Source of the DNA: Synaphobranchus kaupii
Taxonomy: Eukaryota > Chordata > Actinopteri > Anguilliformes > Synaphobranchidae
Direction of reading: 5' to 3'
DNA: 64,000 bases
NCBI GenBank assembly: GCA_029718625.1
Contig: CM056385.1
Span: 28,821,391-28,885,390, forward strand
The notes beneath the pieces were generated by a model that saw only the letters and a program-made list of their open reading frames with translations, did no database searches and was not told the DNA's origin. The position numbers were made by a program, and so were the translations under genes. Each line of letters begins with the position of its first letter. The first letter of the stretch is position 1. Shown here one piece after another: positions 10,632-22,334 of this stretch.

Positions 10632-11333
10632 AGGGGTTGTGTTTCCCAAAACATCGTTAGGCTAAGACGTCGTAAAACCTTCGTACGAAGCTTCTTGAAC
10701 TTTGGGTGCGTTTCCCAAAAGCATCTTAACTTAAGACGCTCTTAGAAACGCTTGTAGATTAACGAATACTCCAGACCAGTCATAGGCGGTTAAGTGCGTT
10801 TTAGAAGCCACATAAATCACATACCTTTATTTGATTTTTCATGTTAGTGTTCATTTCATTTTACGGTTTACCATAACCACTGATAGCTTTTTTATAGTGA
10901 TGTTAGACTACAACAATATTTACATTTATTTATTTATTTTTAATTTACTTATTCTCCTCTCATATCAGCAGCACCACAGACAGAAGTACAGAGATGTAAA
11001 ATCCAGGGATCAGAAAGGAAAAGTCCTGCTATGTGTTTCTTCCATCCATGAACTCAGCCAGCTGATTTCACTAATTAGTTCTACCTCCTGGCTGAAGAAT
11101 TGTGCAAATTAGCAAATCCAGGTGATTGGAACTAAATTACTGGGAGGATTTTTTACTTTCTGAACCCGGATTTTACACCTCTGGTTAAGTAGCACTTAAG
11201 AGGTGACTGCGTGTTCAAGCTTTAAGACCTGTTTTGGGAAACGCATGTTACAAATTAAAGAACCATCGTAGAATCGCTTGTTGAAATCGCATTTAACCCT
11301 AAGATTGATCGTTATTGGGAAACCCACCCCAGA
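10632..11333 (-). mobile_element. Harbinger-like non-autonomous element, copy 2 (inverted)
   Basis: The left end reads GGGTTGTGTTTCCCAAAAC. The right end, reverse-complemented, reads GGGGTGGGTTTCCCAATAA. Along its length it is the reverse complement of 7149-8047, and it contains the same nested hAT MITE at the homologous position. It separates the LINE endonuclease from the reverse transcriptase. The two copies form a ~2.6-kb spaced inverted repeat within one LINE. Confidence 0.65.
10989..11183 (-). mobile_element. hAT-type MITE nested in Harbinger-like copy 2
   Basis: The ends are CAGAGATGTAAAATCC and GGATTTTACACCTCTG. The right flank is GTTAAGTA, the reverse complement of the 8-bp duplication seen in copy 1. 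The left flank cagaagta is degraded by a small deletion. This is the same original insertion as at 7295-7498. Confidence 0.8.
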
Positions 11334-12280
11334 GCATTAATGACTATAATGCAGCATTATGCTGTGATGAAATTCAATACATGATAGTTACATTTTTAAA
11401 CACACAATATTAAATTAACAAAAAAAGCCACATTTTAGCCACATGTGATTTGAGTGACATATTTATACAATGGCAAAGAAATCTGATTGAAAATGTCAAG
11501 AACTAGAAAACCAAACACAAAGCAAAAAGAAAAATGGTTTGATAGGTAATGTGCTTCATCAAAAAAGAACTTAAGAAAACTGTCAAGCAAAAAAAACATA
11601 CAAACCCAAATGACCAAGAGGGATGCCTCGAATACTTCCAGGCCCTAAAACAATATAAAACAAACTCCAGGTGAAAAAAATCACAATATATGGAGAATGA
11701 ACTAACCAAAATCGAAAAGGCTGTCAATCAAAATACCTTCTGCCAATTATGGAAAAAAATGTATACAAATCATCAAACAGAAAACTACTCCAATTAAAAA
11801 TGGCAACATCTGAAAAAATACGTTGAAGGTCTTTATAAAAATCCAGAATGCCAAGTTTTAACTTCCAATCAGACCTATAGAAAAACTGAAAGTATTGGAA
11901 ACTACAATAAACGATAATCAATGTGCTCTTGAATACCCCAATGCAATCCAAGGACTAAAACAAAAACTCGAAGCCCTTAAAAATGGAAAGGCCTGTGGAA
12001 CTGGCAGCATTTCATTCAGAAATGTTTGAAACACAGCAGTCCTAAACTTTATGTCCGAAAGCTTTTCAACCTGGTGCTAAAAACCAGATGTTTCCCTGTG
12101 ATTTGGAATAAAGGTCTCATTACTCCCATATTTAAAAGCGGAGACAAAGTTGACCCTAGCAATTACAGAGGGATCTGTGTTAACAGTAACCTTGGAAAAG
12201 TCTTCTGGAGCATATTCAATTCCAGATTATCGACATACCTTATTGAACATAATGCGCTATCAAAAAGTCAGGCTTCTTAG
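11334..12280 (+). pseudogene. LINE reverse transcriptase N-terminal remnant
   Basis: Around 11700-12000 broken frames give TFCQLWKKMYTNHQTENYSN and LKNGKACGTGSISF. From 12026 an open frame reads KHSSPKLYVRKLFNLVLKTR, FPVIWNKGLITPIFKSGDK, PSNYRGICVNSNLGKVFW and RLSTYLIEHNALSKSQ. The words LITPIFKSGD and NYRGICVNS...KVF are reverse-transcriptase blocks 0-1 of non-LTR elements of the I/Nimb type. The palm domain with the YADD box is absent. The element stops at a foldback repeat near 12300. It is the last recognisable part of the LINE that began at 6343, and it is non-functional. Confidence 0.75.
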
Positions 12281-12299
12281 TCCTTCTTACTCCTTCAAA

Positions 12300-12500
12300 G
12301 TGGCATAGGTGGAAAAATATCAAACAAGCCTTAAACCATCACTGTGCTACCAGAAATACAGTAGATATGGATGGATAACTTGTAGGGTTTCTTCTCCTGA
12401 CTTATTTTTCCATAGAGTTCAATATGGAAAATTTGTCAGGAGAAATAACCCTTCAAGTGATCCATCAATATCTACTGCATATCTTTCTAGCATGCTCTGT
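12300..12500. repeat. Foldback (palindromic) repeat
   Basis: Two ~55-bp arms face each other across a ~6-base centre (12359-12477). The left arm starts CAGTAGATATGGATGGAT and the right arm ends with its near-complement ATCAATATCTACTG. A closely related arm pair is found at 62623-62722. The similarity to that copy extends ~60 bp further left (tatcaaa...ccatcact), so the repeat is larger than the palindrome. Confidence 0.65.
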
Positions 12501-12529
12501 GGCAAATTGGAAACAAAAATACAGGGCCC

Positions 12530-13670
12530 GACATACAGGGCAGGGCCCTATCTTACACCCAGCGCTAAGGGGCAGTAACCCAAACGCAAGTGTCTTTGCT
12601 TTGTTTCAGACCGACGCAGTTGTCATTTTATCGCCCAGTGCTCATGTTGTTTTAAATACCAATCGAACTTGCACTCTTTATGAGTGAACTGGCGTGTTGG
12701 GTCTTAAAGATGTGGCCAGGATCATTTTTGGCGTATTGGCTATCTTGAGGCAGCAAAAAGTGTTTGCACTAAAACCACCACAAATTTGGCCTTAAGTCAC
12801 AGTTGTTTCAATGTTATTTTAAAGGCACAATATAAGTGCATCTACATAGGCGTGTGCACAATGTGGGTACACCCTTCTGTCTGTTACACACAGGGGCATG
12901 CACAAGCATGCTTAAAAATATCTAGATTACAACATGAAAAATTATTATTGTGTAGGCTGTATCAAAAAATGCATAATAATAAAAGGGTCCATTAGTCAAA
13001 GACCACATATCTGTCCCTCAGCGAAGGGGAATGCCACATTAAATTGCTTTCATCCCGCCAGACTTCTATAATCTCCTGGCACTGAGCTGGAGATGAATTT
13101 CTGCTGTCCCTATATACACTCCCCATTGCTGTGGCGACGTGTGATGCTATATTTAAGGGTACACATGTATTCGCAATATCCTGGATCAAGCTATGATATA
13201 TTGGCCCATACTTACTGCAATCTTCCGGGGGGACAATCTTCTGTTAGGGGACATTTGTTAAAACATGCATAAAAATATCAAGATTACATTGTGAAATAGG
13301 GATTGATATTTTCTCAATTATAAAATATTTCTCTCCTGGACTAGACGCACGTTGTCCCTGAAATCCTGGGAAAGTGGGCTTGTTTCAAGGCATTAAGCTA
13401 CCAGTAAAAACGCGTTGGTCATATTTCCATAAGCAGGACATTATAAAACAAGGGAAAATATGCGTAAACTGATGGGGTCCCAACCAGACAGCTTTAGTGT
13501 ATTTCGTTTCATCATTAAGGCAAAATATAATTATTTATGTTATTAATCAATTAGAATGCACGTAATATGAATTTCGGATGAAGCTTGAACCTTACTAGCC
13601 GAAATGTATTGCCTGTGATCTGTCTGCTTTGAGAACAACCTCATGGAATTGATGTTTGACAATGCCTCAT
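12530..13670. other. Repeat remnant (gggccctatctta type) and AT-rich DNA
   Basis: Near 12540 the words cagggccctatcttacaccc and agcgctaaggggc resemble the end of a known teleost DNA-transposon MITE family (typically GGGCCCTATCTTGCACCC). I cannot find a matching opposite end. A minus-strand frame at 12992-13189 (65 aa) shows no recognisable motif. The remainder is unassigned. Confidence 0.3.
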
Positions 13671-13674
13671 TGTA

Positions 13675-14210
13675 CACTGCCCAGCCAAAAAAAAAGTTGC
13701 ACACTGAAATATTTTGTTGGACCGCCTTTAGCTTTGATTATGGTGCGCATTCGTCGTGGCATTGTTTCGACAACCTTATGCAACGTCACAACATTTATTT
13801 CCATCCAGTCTTGCATTCATTTTTGGCCGAGATCTTGTATTGACGACGGGAGAGTCGAACCACTCTGTGAAGTCTTCTCCAGCACATCCCAAAGACTTTC
13901 AATGGGGTTAAGGTCAGGTGGCCAATTCATGTGTGAAAATGATTCCTCATGCTCCCTGAACCACTCTTTCACAATTTGAGCCTGATGAATCTTGGCATTG
14001 TCCTCCTGGAATATGCCCATTGATGGGATAACCTGGTCATTCAGTACATTCAGGTACTCAGCTGACTTCATTTTATTGCTGCATAACGTTGCTGAGCCTA
14101 GACCTGACCAATTGAAGCAACCCCAGATCATAACACTACCTCCAGAGGCTTGTACAGTGGGCACTATGCATGACTGGTGCAACTGCAACTTTTTTTTTGG
14201 CTGGGCAGTG
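13675..14210 (-). mobile_element. Internally deleted Tc1-like transposon, 536 bp
   Basis: The ends are CACTGCCCAGCCAAAAAAAA on the left and, reverse-complemented, the same word on the right. They are flanked by TA (13673-13674 and 14211-14212). The interior keeps only the 3' half of a transposase gene on the minus strand, so this is a deletion derivative that kept both ends. Confidence 0.88.
13817..14188 (-). pseudogene. Tc1-like transposase C-terminal fragment
   Basis: The readable part is [20 protein letters not shown], then [19 protein letters not shown], then [16 protein letters not shown]. The QEDN and NPIE motifs are the second Asp and the Glu of the DDE triad. The usual phrase WPPQSPDLNPIE is shortened to WPPDLNPIE, so residues are missing just before the Glu. 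The N-terminal DNA-binding domain and first catalytic Asp are deleted, so it is inactive. Confidence 0.85.
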
Positions 14211-14559
14211 TATAATCAAACGAAGTTCATTAAACAAGCAGGTTAATTTGCCTTTTTCTAAGCTGAGAGGGAAGCCATATTCTGGTACATTGCACTGGTG
14301 TAAGCTAATGGAAAACATTTTTCTGTTTTCGCGTTATTATATTTCTGCTAACGGGAAATAGTTTGGTTGGGAATTACTGGGAACTTGTTCCGGTGTTAAT
14401 CGCTAATGTTTAAGATTATTAATGTGTATATCAGAACTTCAGAGAAAACTCATCGCTCTACACTGCTGCTCTAATCATTGTTTTACCATTTTATTATTTT
14501 ATCGTTTTATTATTTTTAGCACGATTTTAGCATTTTAATTTTTTAGCATTTCACTATTT

Positions 14560-15700
14560 TATCTACCTGCTGCTTTTTGCCGATCGCCCTGGTTTTAAAG
14601 CTTTTATCTGGTCGAAGCGGGAATCCCAGATCCCAGCTGAGGACTATGCCACCACTTACCTCGCCGCCTGGATGTACGAGCTGCATCCAACTCAGCCAAA
14701 AGATCGCCGAACTTGAAGGGAGAATATCAACTCTCTACCAGATAAAAGACTCCCTGGCCACAACTCTCCCCTGTGTCGCCATGGGTCTGGAACACACAGC
14801 ACCTTGCCCGCTCCCAGAGGAAAGTCCCTGGGTCCGATGGGGCGCGAAGCCCAAATCCCAGGCCTCCTCAACTCCTCTTGGGCCCGGCCCCTGGATTACA
14901 GTCAGTGGGGGGAAACAAAATGGCCATTGCTCCTCCCCGGCCTTGTCCTCCGCAAACCCTACAGCTGAGCAACAGGTATCTCATCCTTGACGAGATAAAC
15001 AGTTTCTCCTCTGTCGCCCCGCTCCCCTCCATCTCCCTCTGCGTCTTTCTCGCGGCCTGCGCCGCCGTTGGCTACTGCCGGACGTGCCGCACCGCCTGCT
15101 GACCACCTCTCCCGGCTGCCGGCTGGCTTCTCCGCCTCCTCCTCAGCGGGCGGGACGTTCGAGTAGGCCCACTTGATGCAGCCCCCTCGCGGAGACCAGC
15201 ACTCCCTTCCCTGTCGCCCAAAATACTTATCATCGGCGATTCCATCGTCAGGGACATTAGAAAAAAAGCGGCAGTGACGTATTGCTTTATGGGTGCCACA
15301 GTCTCCAATTTAATGGACAAAGTTCCAGGTATTCTGGCTCAGAATTTGGACATAAAGAAAGTTGTGGTCCATGTCGGCACAAACGACATTTCTCGCCAGC
15401 AATCTGAGCTCTTGAAAGGAGATTTTTATCTGATTTATCTTTGTCTTTTTAACCTTTTAAGTGGCAATGGTAGAGACATTTTTATCTCCGGTCCTATTCC
15501 CACACTGGGCCGAGGAGCAGGTCGTTTTACGAGACTTCTTAGCCTTCATACATGGCTTCAGTCTCAGTGTAGTGCTAGCAACCTAGGTTTTATTGACAAT
15601 TTTTATTTGTTTTGGGAACATTCTTCGTTTTTTAAAAGAGACGGTCTGTACCCAAATCGACACGGTGCTCGTAAGTTAACAGCCAACATTGTTTACTAGT
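14560..15700 (+). pseudogene. L2-type LINE ORF1 (coiled coil plus SGNH esterase domain)
   Basis: The N-terminal frame at 14577-14990 includes CTSCIQLSQKIAELEGRIST, a short heptad-like stretch typical of fish L2 ORF1. After a frame break, the frame from 15211 reads LSPKILIIGDSIVRDIR (block I, GDS with catalytic Ser), VVVHVGTNDISRQQSELLK (block III, GTND), IFISGPIPTLGRGAGRF, and DGLYPNRHGARKL (terminal D-x-x-x-x-x-H block). This domain in L2/CR1 ORF1 proteins is esterase-like. All SGNH key residues seem present in the C-terminal half, but the two halves are in different frames. No ORF2 follows, so the copy is 3'-truncated or interrupted near 15700. Confidence 0.85.
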
Positions 15701-15702
15701 GA

Positions 15703-16260
15703 TGTTACAGATGATACCGAAGCTCCGAGCTGTATGTCGAGTACGTAGGGCAGTTTCCTATGTAAAGTTAAAAACAGAATTGCATCATATGACAGGAAAA
15801 CACAATGATGAACAAGTACAGATATGTTTGGGAGAAGTACCAGAGTTAATGGAACTTTCTGCACAATATGTAACAGCCTGCCATGAATTAAGAGGGCTAT
15901 AAGAGAAAAAAAAACAATGTAATATTGTCCCAATCTGATCAGTTCTAGCAAATTGTATTTTATTTTTATTTTATTTATTTATTTTTGTGTCGTTATAATA
16001 TTTTTGTAGATTTTATATTCACTCTACTTTTTTATTAACTTTATCCAGTTATATAATATGTGATTAATATAAGAACCACATATCATCACTTACTGTACAA
16101 TAGAGAGAGGCATGACAGACCACAGGACTACAGAGATGCAGCTGGGATATTGAATGAGAGAAGAGAAAGACAAACTTTCGCTTTTGTTGTTCCTTTATTG
16201 AAACACAAAACTTTCCACCACACTTACCTTAAAACTTACCCCAATTCTTTAAAATACTCA
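15703..16260. other. Unassigned DNA with a small open frame
   Basis: A 67-codon frame at 15699-15902 abuts the L2 ORF1 but shows no motif I recognise. The rest is AT-rich. Confidence 0.3.
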
Positions 16261-16261
<1 letters not shown>

Positions 16262-16295
<34 letters not shown>

Positions 16296-16306
16296 GAGAG
16301 AGAGAT
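16262..16306. repeat. (GA)n microsatellite
   Basis: About 22 GA units with one interruption. Confidence 0.9.
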
Positions 16307-16433
16307 TGTTCACAGAGCTGTGAGACTGTTTCATTTTCATTACTCTGTTAGCCAAGCTAAAGGATAATCTGTAACCATGAGAGAAAGAGGTTGTACCATA
16401 TACTGGAGTGTGTCCATCCTCCTCCACACACAT

Positions 16434-16443
<10 letters not shown>

Positions 16444-16501
<58 letters not shown>

Positions 16502-16508
16502 ACACACA
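16444..16508. repeat. (CA)n microsatellite
   Basis: About 30 CA units. The overlapping 'HTHTHT' and 'VCVCVC' frames are artefacts of this tract. Confidence 0.95.
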
Positions 16509-18950
16509 ATTATAACTCCAGGCTGTGTGAAGAGGGTGTCCAAAGAGGTGGATTGAGTGTGTTCATTAAGGCCATACCACAGGGGTGCAGAGGTCTACAA
16601 GCCCTTAAATTACACAGCCTTAATCTCTACCAAAGGAGGTTTATTCTCATTTTAATACTCCCTGGTCTGTGTGTTTAAAGCACAACTGAACTTTGGTAGA
16701 ACTTTGGGTTGTGTAGTTACATGGCCATGATATGAGTCCAAATGGTGGCAAAATGGTGGAGTTTTAAGGTCTCCTTTAATGTACAGAACAAAGGACGAGA
16801 CCTATGTGTTCACATATTTACAAACAAACAGAAAATAAGAAAGTAAAAAATAAAAATAGAAAGAAAAGCAAGAGAAACCCATTATCGGAAAACCAAGGGA
16901 AATTAATCAATAAAATTAACAAAAGTAAAAAGAGACCATTACCGGGAAACGATCATTTCACAAAGACTGAAAAAGAACGGAAAGTGTGTGGGTGTTCCTA
17001 CATTCGCCTATGCTTGCGTCATGGATTTATGTGTGTGTGTGTAGCTGGATTGTGGTCGGAGACGAGCTGTGAATCACACGTCTTGCAGCAGAGGGCGGAG
17101 ATGGGGGGATGGGTTGGGGAGGAGGAGGAAGGGGCAGGCACAGTATTTCTTCCATGTAATTGGTTTTAATTAATTGGTGTAATTTGTCGGTGGGTTGGTC
17201 AGAGGTAATGAGGTGGAAGTTGTGCTATGCTGTGAGCAGGACTAAAGGGGCCGCCAGCGAAATGCCCTTTTTAACCGAGCTGTCACTCTCACACACCTAC
17301 ACACTCACACGGGGTTGAGGAAATACCCACAGGCAGGGCATGGTTTGTGCTGGATCGCTCCGGACCAGGATCCAGGATCTCACGGTCGTGGATTGTCTGC
17401 GTTCCGGAACCTATTTGCGTGGATCTGGAACCTCGATAGGGGAAGAAAAACCTTTACATATATCCTTTTATGTACTATATACTTATGTATATACTTTTAC
17501 GTATATCCACGGATTGCGTCAGTGATAGTCACAATAATTTCCTAAAGCTTACTAAACCCAACCATAAAACGTATAAGGATATCCTTTTACGTATATAGTT
17601 TTACGTATTTACTTTTACGTACAGTATATCCTTTTACATGTATACTTTTATGTATATCGTTTTTTAATGTATACTTTTACATATGCATCAGTGATAGTCA
17701 CAATCATTCCCCCCCCACCCCCTTATCACAAGGACACATTTTCCTCGGCACCTCCTCGTTTACAGATTAAGCACCGCCCACAGGCACAAACGCACACGCA
17801 AACGCAAAAAAAGCACGAATGCAAAGGCACACAAACAAACGTGCACATGTACAGACTCACACACACAAACACACACACATTCACAAATATTCTCTCAGCC
17901 ATCCATGCATCACCAAATTAATGTAATATCAATAATACATTATTTCATACATAATGGGGCATTTGGGATAACTCCAAACAACATTTTATTAATGTACACC
18001 TGTGAACATATTAATTTCAGCATAATGTCATCCTGGTACGTCTTGTCTTCTCTGCGCCATAAGAAACCGTTCCAACCAAACAGGATTAAATATTATTTTG
18101 CAAGATTAATTTGGTAATATACATGTTAAATATACAGTCTAATGGTGCTGTACAAACTGATTTTTTCTTATTTTAGACTACAGACCCTGAATACCCCGGT
18201 AGGACATCAGAAACGTCTGTAAATATCAGGAACGTCTAAATATCTATCTACATTTTTGACTGTAGGGAAGATATTATATATAAACATCATACAAAACAAA
18301 ATTTTGCATGAACTGCACAAAAATAAAAAAGGAGAAAATGATCAATTAGGTAGGCTACTGAAATGTGCAGGTCTAAGAAGTGCAGAGGATAGACTGATTA
18401 GTTCCCACAGAGGGGACAGAGAGACTGGCGATTGACAGTCATGCATTTCCCTGGGCTGCGCTCCATTAGCTAGCTGTGAGATGTCAATGTGCAGGGGTCA
18501 GGGGTCACTGTGCCCGTTGGCATGGAATCTCTTTCTGTCTGGACACGGTGATCTATAAGCGAGATGTCAGTCAGTAAACCCACACAGGCCGTCAGTGGCA
18601 TAAACATCCTTTGAGAGTGTGACTGTATGCGCTCGTGACTGTTTGTGTGTCAGTGTGTGAGTGTATCCATCTGTGTGTACGTGTGTGTGTGTGTGTGTTA
18701 CTGTGTACGAGTATAGGGCTGTTATTTTCCTGTGATTTTCCTATCTCCCCCCGTAGCCTACATTCATTCTGACTAATAATTGTGGTTTCTCATATCAATG
18801 GCATTTACATCTATTTGTTAAGCGTCTCGTGGTATGTACTGTAGGTCAGTTGGAATGGTCCATTAACCCGTAACTATTACTCACACAATTCATGTGGAGA
18901 GGTTTGTGCAATGTTGTATGCTTGAACTTAAAAGCACAATTTATGATGTT
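16509..18950. other. Intergenic DNA, no supported gene
   Basis: Open frames at 16804-17169 and 17315-17545 have no recognisable domain. Between ~17440 and 17690 a motif of the type 'ccttttacgtatat' recurs irregularly (e.g. 17463, 17495, 17582, 17607, 17632), a degenerate short tandem array. Minor GT and CA tracts lie near 18680 and 17860. Confidence 0.35.
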
Positions 18951-19044
18951 CAGCTCTCTACTGTGTGTGTTTGGGTTGGACTGTGATATGGTTTAGGCAG
19001 AGACAAAGGAGGGACAGAAGTTACCAACCATCTTCCGCAGACAT

Positions 19045-19051
19045 ACACACG

Positions 19052-19134
<83 letters not shown>
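19045..19134. repeat. (CA)n microsatellite
   Basis: About 45 CA units, almost uninterrupted. Confidence 0.95.
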
Positions 19135-19139
<5 letters not shown>

Positions 19140-19331
19140 TGCACAGACACATGCATGCTATTACAAAATCACTCTGTTAATCATTAACCAATCACTTTAT
19201 TACTAATATACTACACCTGATTGCTACCTTATTTCAATTGGATTTTGCAGATAGATTATAATGCCCTTTCTACTCCCATTTGTCCCCTATCAGTCTCTTA
19301 ACTTGCTCATTAAAAGAGGCCTTTGTAACCA

Positions 19332-19541
19332 GTCTCTGTGTCCTTTCTTCCAGCCCTACAAGGCTTAAACAGGAAGTCTCTGAGTCCTTTCTTCCAGCCC
19401 TACAGGGCTTAAACAGGAAGTCTCTGAGTCCTTTCTTCCAGCTCTATAGGTCTTAAACAGGAAGTCTCTGAATCCTTTCTTCCAGCCCTACGAGGCTTAA
19501 ACAGGAAGTCTCTGAGCCATTTCTTCCAGCCCGACAGGGTG
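19332..19541. repeat. 44-bp minisatellite, ~4.7 copies
   Basis: The unit contains tcctttcttccagccctac and ggcttaaacaggaagtctc. Copies start at 19341, 19385, 19429 and so on, exactly 44 bp apart, with few differences. The last copy runs straight into a (GT)n tract at about 19549. Confidence 0.9.
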
Positions 19542-19548
19542 TGTGCAC

Positions 19549-19551
19549 GTG

Positions 19552-19641
<90 letters not shown>

Positions 19642-19690
19642 CGTGTACGTGTGTGTGTGTGCATTTGTATGCATGTGTGTGCACGTGTGC
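19549..19690. repeat. (GT)n compound microsatellite
   Basis: Long GT runs with GA, AT and GC interruptions. The long frames on both strands are artefacts. Confidence 0.95.
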
Positions 19691-19699
19691 GTGCATGCA

Positions 19700-20380
19700 T
19701 GGGCTTGGACGGTTCAGATGAACTAGACTTTTGAACACTCTTTTGTGTCCATCATTTGAGGCAATCCCAGAATCCCCCACCCTGAGATCACAGACCTCTC
19801 CCAGCTCCTGGCCCTCTCCTGATTCAAGCTCACGCCATGGTGAAACCTGGAGCCCTAGATTTATGATCTTACTCTTCTCACATGCATATTAATATATATT
19901 TCATTGCTTGGACTCAGTTTTTTTTACCAGCTAGTCTAATACCATAGGCTACACTCTACCCAACTGCTATGATAATTTGTTAACTGCTATCAAATTATTT
20001 ACATGGAATACGTGAGATGATATCCTAATCCTCATTTGCTTGTGCACAAGCATAGTAACATAATCTATGGTGATGTTAGAGATAAAGTATAAAAGTTATG
20101 AAGTTAGACAGGACAGTGCTGTTTTTTATTTGAAAAAACTATATATATACCCCCCTCCTCTTTGGAGGTCAACTTTATTTTTAATTACAATTACACTTTT
20201 AACAGAACGTGGTGAAACCTTGGTGCTGTGTGACTGTAACCTTCAGACTGTCATTAATCAGCATGTCATAGCGTAGGTTAGTGCCTCAGGCCAGATTGAG
20301 CAAAGATGACAAGGTCAGCATATCGTTTACCACAATACCCCCCCCCCCTCTTCCAACTCTGGGATGCCAAATTGTATGTA
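19700..20380. other. Intergenic DNA
   Basis: No gene or repeat family recognised. A poly-C run lies near 20336-20349. Confidence 0.35.
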
Positions 20381-20675
20381 CAGGGTATGAAATTTACTTT
20401 TTCACCCACTGGCCAGAGTGGCTTGTGGTTTAAAACAAAACACCAGCCATTTTCAACATGTTAACTTGGTTGGTTACCTTCCAGGACTTGCTAGAGTAGA
20501 CATCTTACCAGCCACAATCAATATTTTTACCAGCATTTGACTGGTGGCAGGTGGCTGGTAAGATTTTTACTCTAGCAGCCACTTTGGCAAGTAACCAACC
20601 AGTTTGTGTTATATTGTAAAAGGTAATATGGCTGATAAAATGGCCAGTGGGTGAAAAGGTTAATTTCATACCCTG
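20381..20675. mobile_element. Hairpin MITE, 295 bp (hAT-like ends)
   Basis: The ends CAGGGTATGAAATT and AATTTCATACCCTG are inverted repeats. The complementarity continues far inward (ttcacccactggcc against ggccagtgggtgaa; cagccactttggcaagtaacc pairs with the left arm), so most of the element folds on itself. I see no clear 8-bp duplication, so the hAT label rests on the CAGGG ends only. Confidence 0.65.
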
Positions 20676-21178
20676 AGTATCAGGATCAGGGTTCGATGTC
20701 AGAGAGTGGGGTACATCGCAGCACTGAGAAGCAGGGAGCACCCCACCTTTTATCCAGGGACTCTTCAATTGAGGGAATAGAATACCAAGCACAGATGGCC
20801 GAAATATGACAAGGCTGCATTGCAAAGAGAAAATTTGTAAAACTATCTGTTAAATATCTATTAGCAGGACATTGGTCTCATTACACACGTTTCTGCTGTG
20901 CTTCTCTGTGCTAATAAAGTGCTGCCCAACCCCTGTCAAGCCAGTTGAATTAATCTTTTAATAAGGTTTAATATCAGAAAATGTACAGTAGGCTACTTCA
21001 GCTTGCAAAAAGTGAGTGCCGCAGAAAGCCACATAATGTCAACTCTGCAAAAATGAATAAATAAATAAAATAAAAATGAACTAAATACATTTTAGACCCT
21101 TATCTGGCTAGTTCCCATCACCTGATTCTTCATATCACATTTCACTATATACACTTACACATACTTTATTGTCTTGGG
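20676..21178. other. Intergenic DNA
   Basis: No supported feature. The minus-strand frame at 20505-20825 overlaps the hairpin MITE and is not considered real. Confidence 0.35.

Positions 21179-21229
<51 letters not shown>
21179..21229. repeat. (AC)n(AT)n microsatellite
   Basis: A short AC run passes into about 19 AT units. Confidence 0.9.
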
Positions 21230-21233
<4 letters not shown>

Positions 21234-21237
21234 TCCT

Positions 21238-21450
21238 TTCCAAAAAATTAGAATATCATGGAAAAGTTTTTTTTTTCCATAATTCCATTCAAAAAGTGAA
21301 ACTTTCATAGATTATAGATTCATTACACAAAATGAAATATTTCTAGCCTTTATTTGTTTCATCAAGTTCCACACGACTGATAATTATTTCTGCAGTCAAC
21401 TTTAAATCTTGGCAAAAATGAATAAGTTGGACTTTTGGGCAATGCAAAGT
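21238..21450. mobile_element. DNA-transposon end fragment (aaaaaattagaatatcatgg type)
   Basis: The words ccaaaaaattagaatatcat and attcaaaaagtgaaactttc match the terminal region of a repeat widespread in vertebrate genomes that I associate with a Tc1/mariner-type DNA transposon. No transposase or opposite end is visible. Confidence 0.45.
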
Positions 21451-21934
21451 AACCAGCACATTAATGTACATTGAATCAGCACAAAAACTCACCCCATACC
21501 TTGGCTGCACTAATATAACTCATTGCTTATGAGATTTATAACTTCCACAAAGTACGTTATACCACATTCAAAGAAAAAAAAAAGGTCTGGAGAACTTCTG
21601 GAAAAGGTCTTGTTTACTTTGTGAGAAAGTAAAATCAATCGTTTGCCCTATGATCTGAGGTAAAACCCATGAGAACAGTAGCCAATCGTCAAATGCTGCA
21701 GAAATATGCAACGTTTTATTTCCCAAAACTCAAGGAACGGTTCGGGTTCCACTTCATTTAAAGCTGAATTTCTAAGCCATTTAAAATGGTTTGCTGGGCA
21801 CAAGCAAGTCATGGGGTACTGTCTCCAAATCAAAAGTCACTTAACAAATTACAACCTTTGAAAAATATATATCTGCAAAGCACTTGGTGCTGAGTCTGTT
21901 TGTTTTTTCCATACGCTGCTAAAAAGAAGCAGTC

Positions 21935-22331
21935 AAGGCGTCGCGGTGGAGCAGCGGTAATAGCATTGGCCTCTGAGTCAATGCCATTGCTCACGAGGGC
22001 CTGGGTATCGTGCCCGGGTCCTGCCAGATCCGAGTATAACCGGTGCCTTGAGGGAACGGCAAATTGGGTGGCCGCTGCCGGGGTGGGTGGGTGGGTGGAT
22101 GGATCTCGGCGGGGAGATTCGTCGCGCACATAGCGGCCACCCAATTTGGGTGTAGTGCTGGAATTATGGTCAGGGGCTCGAGGAGTCACGCCTTGGAGAA
22201 GACGTGGCGACCTCCTTCCTATCGCTGACCGATGGCGAATTCTCAGCAGACAGGGAATTGAAACGCTACAGGGTATAATTGGCTGACGAAATTTGTGAGA
22301 AAACGGGGAAAAATCAGAAACAAAATAATAA
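21935..22331 (+). mobile_element. Putative tRNA-derived SINE, ~400 bp
   Basis: The head reads ggcgtcgcggtggagcagcg and ggtaatagc, which resembles an internal A box. About 60 bases later, gggtatcgtgcccgg is a loose B box. A GC-rich body follows and the element ends in an A-rich tail near 22331 (aaaaatcagaaacaaaat). Part of the body forms an inverted repeat (caaattgggtggccgc against gcggccacccaatttg). A 190-codon minus-strand frame across it has no protein features. The SINE call is inferred from the box order and A-rich end. Confidence 0.5.
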
Positions 22332-22334
22332 TTT

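Noticed and set aside
20381..20675. 8-bp target duplication for the hairpin MITE
   Set aside because: The flanks tgtatgta and agtatcag do not match well enough; I kept the element but not a hAT duplication.
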